Assembly: GCA_949825045.1 (NCBI GenBank)
Contig: OX463836.1
Span: forward strand, 9,193,829 to 9,257,828
Reading direction: 5' to 3'
DNA from: Argyresthia goedartella
Taxonomy: Eukaryota > Arthropoda > Insecta > Lepidoptera > Argyresthiidae
Length of the DNA stretch: 64,000 bases
This document shows, one piece after another, positions 62,677-64,000 of the stretch. Position 1 is the first letter of the stretch. Each line of letters opens with the position of its first letter. The notes beneath the pieces were generated by a model that saw only the letters and a program-made list of their open reading frames with translations, was not told where the DNA came from and made no database searches. A program made the position numbers and the translations under genes.

Positions 62677-64000
62677 AAATAGTTTTGTTTCTGTGAGTTT
62701 AATAAGGTCCATTATTTTGTTTTTCTGTTAATTAAACATTTAATTTATATATTTTTGATGCCAAAAGTTGATGTATGCTAGAAAAAAGTAATATTTTGTA
62801 TTTTTTTCTTGATTTCATATCTTAAATTATAAGTTGGAAAGTGGCCCCTTTTAAAATACCGTGGTTTAATAAGGTCCACAATAAGCTTTTTTTAAAAGGA
62901 CTAAATTAAATTCACATCTCATATGTTTAACCAACATTTGTACTTTTTCTTTATCCCAATAAAGCAAATATTCTTCTAAAAACTTGTTTTTATTCATAAT
63001 TTCATTAGTAATATTAATACATTATTTTTTTATTAAGGTGGTCCTTATTTACCGCACTTACCTTATAAATAAATCCATGGTACTATGGGGAAGGTAGCCT
63101 TGAGCACCTTGTAATTATCCACGTCTCTGGACGTGTCGATGTAATACGTTTCGCAGCAAAGGTGGTCCATCGCCCCCCTATAATCTGAATTCAGAGCCTG
63201 AAGACGGGCGTAGGGTTCCCCCGTGTCAGACTGAGGCGGTCGCTGACTGGTGAGATATACTCACACGAGTTCCACTTTTCCACGCGAAGCGATCACTTAC
63301 TATGGCTACCTGAAGTAAATCAAATAGGGTGTTTATTACACTATTTCAGTCACCAACGCTTCTTGGACTTTCAGGAAGGCGTACAGGATGCCATGATTAG
63401 TAAGCTCGGGGGAATGGCTTTGTGTTAGTTCTTGATCCATTCGGCCAATATACTGGTAGCAAATACGCGGATTTAAATACTAGAGTCATATATCTCGCAC
63501 ATTCAATGTTTTTCGACACTGCAGGGTTCTGAACTAATCAAACACATTCGATACACTCCTTAATTTAATAACTAGACGATCTTAGGACGGTGTACCATCA
63601 CAGTACGGCGCCAGTTCGGCGATGTGCGGGAGTTGTGATGCATCCGCATGCGCGAACATGCCCTTCGCCAGCCTCTGGACAAACTGGTTAACGGTTTCCC
63701 ATCTTAGGTCCCTCTGGATTGTCGCGTTCCTCACGTAGCGGGGGGCGCCGACGATGGTACGCAGAGAGAGGTTCTCTTGGGCTCGGAGTCTCCGTTTGTT
63801 CGTCTCCCAGCACAGGGCGTACCATGCCGGAGCTGCGTAGGTGAGGCGGGATCTCACATAGGTCTTGTAGATCCCGAGCTTCGCCCTCAGAGGGAGGCTG
63901 GAGTCGAAAAGTGGACGCAGCTTGGCGCGTGCCACCTTGACCTGGCTGACGACGTTGTCGACGTGTTGCTTCATGGTGAGCCGGCGATCAATGGTCACTC
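62677..64000 (-). repeat. Right arm of large inverted duplication
   Basis: Reverse complement of 58920-60243 with few substitutions, continuing past the window end. So the arm is at least 1324 bp. Confidence 0.93.
63582..64000 (-). pseudogene. C-terminus of a second LINE J copy
   Basis: On the minus strand the same 138 last residues as in LINE J (TIDRRLTMKQHVDNVV ... ELAPYCDGTPS), cut by the window end. Part of the inverted duplication. Confidence 0.9.

Larger units (their letters stand above)
59858..63062 (-). mobile_element. Pogo-type DNA transposon P (ends uncertain)
   Basis: A transposase gene lies between long inverted AT-rich ends (59858-60243 and 62677-63062). The motif ggaccttatta and variants recur at 60043, 60210 and 60362 and, inverted, at 62700 and 62867; weaker copies sit at 59871 and 63040. 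These are candidate transposase sites. Because the sequence outside is also inverted-duplicated, the true ends cannot be fixed from the repeat boundaries. Confidence 0.7.

Overview
This is a eukaryotic, insect-type genomic window, most probably from a moth or butterfly. The evidence is spliceosomal introns, BEL/Pao, DIRS, Jockey, CR1-like, mariner and pogo transposons of insect type, a secreted serpin, and no bacterial gene organisation. Almost everything is mobile DNA, much of it nested. The assignment to Lepidoptera is inference from the style of the repeats; no species is identified.

Layout. 1-1120: the 3' end of a BEL/Pao element (A) with its LTR. 1753-2570: a lone L1-ORF1-like gene, minus strand. 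2760-4390: a LINE 3' fragment, a possible THAP-domain first exon (3255-3332) and the last exon of PUS10, a tRNA pseudouridine synthase (4211-4389). 5040-28640: one old minus-strand BEL/Pao relict (H) cut into four pieces by three later insertions: BEL element B (5721-13177), BEL element C (13951-20632) and a DIRS tyrosine-recombinase retrotransposon (D, 20712-26243). Element D has intact open frames, identical inverted terminal repeats, an internal complementary region and an intron in gag. 29108-38728: a non-LTR element (O) encoding an OTU protease-like domain, an APE-type endonuclease and reverse transcriptase, flanked by a 25-bp target duplication and interrupted by a complete mariner (29876-31608), a CR1-like LINE (about 31855-35520) and another LINE tail. 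41778-42967: a serpin pseudogene with a TATA box. 43212-44965: MITE-like repeats and a Copia fragment. 45240-53345: a rearranged minus-strand BEL element (E) of the same family as A, inserted in a short tandem-repeat array. 53797-54866: two degenerate PUS10 exons. 55858-59338: a 5'-truncated Jockey-type LINE (J). 58920-64000: a large inverted duplication whose arms hold the LINE end and about 390 bp of transposon terminal sequence, around a pogo-type transposase gene with a PHD finger.

How it fits together. The autonomous-looking elements are the DIRS, the mariner and possibly the pogo transposase. The BEL elements carry duplications, deletions and stops and need outside help. Real host genes are represented only by pieces (PUS10, THAP-like, serpin), and the PUS10 exons lie in the wrong order for one gene. 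Deep nesting of retroelements with gene fragments fits heterochromatin, a piRNA cluster or a W chromosome. That is an inference the sequence alone cannot prove.
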